Assembly: GCA_001247695.2 (NCBI GenBank)
Contig: LGRX02012613.1
Location: 1-64,000 of the forward strand
DNA length: 64,000 bases
From: Cymbomonas tetramitiformis
Lineage: Eukaryota; Chlorophyta; Pyramimonadophyceae; Pyramimonadales; Pyramimonadaceae
Direction: 5' to 3'
Made by a program: the position numbers and the translations under genes. The notes under the pieces were generated by a model that did not search any database, had not been told where the DNA came from, and saw only the letters and a program-made list of their open reading frames with translations. Numbering within the stretch: position 1 is the stretch's first letter; every line of letters starts with the position of its first letter. Positions 63,855 to 64,000 of this stretch are shown here, in pieces.

Positions 63855-64000
63855 CTGAAAGGCAAAATGAGAGGCAACCTTAATCTCGAACCGGGACATG
63901 CCAGGTGTGAATGGTGGAGGAACACCCGGATGGACAACGGCTTCATACGCCGTCCGTGCGGCGTCCGTACGGTGTCCGAGAACATCCACACGGAAGCACA

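Larger units (their letters stand above)
58379..64000. mobile_element. Second CACTA element, left 5.6 kb (right end outside window)
   Basis: The probable terminus CCTACAAATTATTGGCCTGT resembles the CCCTACAG end of the first element. It is followed by GTCCRYACG-type subterminal repeats, and the interior has minus-strand transposase exons. Orientation and layout match the first CACTA element, but the motif vocabulary is different (GTCCATACG instead of CCATAGG). TIR and duplication cannot be verified because the other end is missing. Confidence 0.7.

Overview
This window comes from a large, repeat-laden nuclear genome of a eukaryote, most likely an alga or alga-like photosynthetic protist. The evidence is GT-AG introns, a plant-type mariner transposase, CACTA transposases with plant-like C-terminal domains, and a DIRS-type tyrosine-recombinase retrotransposon. 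I cannot fix the lineage further. Only one clear, intact host gene is present. Almost everything else is transposable elements, many inserted inside one another, plus minisatellites. One assembly gap of 20 N lies at 39832-39851.

Region 1-17.3 kb. A plant-type mariner transposase gene (from about 1992) is split near its 3' end by a 7,078-bp element (2988-10065). That element has 245-bp terminal inverted repeats and a perfect 9-bp target duplication. It carries two minus-strand genes. One is a six-exon gene whose product starts with the first residues of the histone H3 tail and later contains a ParB-like DGQHR motif. The other encodes a SWIM zinc finger. The element also holds 20 full copies of one perfect 22-bp palindrome, placed almost only in introns and in front of the two genes. 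I consider this the best candidate for an undescribed system. Immediately after the mariner gene comes a complete but internally deleted CACTA element (10351-17335) with 43-bp inverted repeats, an ATA duplication, CCATAGG-type subterminal arrays, a MITE inserted in its transposase exon, and a tRNA-like cloverleaf.

Region 17.3-30.3 kb. This is mostly non-coding. A pair of 227-bp direct repeats brackets 4.3 kb without convincing genes but with eight copies of a GGTCCT hairpin motif. Various tandem repeats follow, then a short RING-H2 exon (29447-29752).

Region 30.3-38.6 kb. A decayed DIRS-like retrotransposon reads gag, RNase HI, reverse transcriptase, tyrosine recombinase. Its recombinase is cut by a 2.55-kb LTR element (35893-38443) that carries only a gag-like gene.

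Region 38.6-45.6 kb. A duplicated repeat module with AAT microsatellites contains a Harbinger-like insertion (39768-41012), and the matching empty site is in the neighbouring copy. Then comes the one intact gene, 43168-45627. It is a single exon of 819 codons joining about eight membrane segments, leucine-rich repeats and a truncated haemoglobin.

Region 45.6-64 kb. About 7 kb has no genes but includes a foldback and simple repeats. An acidic unknown gene (52465-53499) follows, then proline-rich gag-like frames interrupted by a second MITE of the same family. The rest is the 3' part of a second CACTA element. Its last three transposase exons splice in frame, its subterminal region is a 180-bp tandem array, and it contains a pogo-type insertion with a TA duplication.
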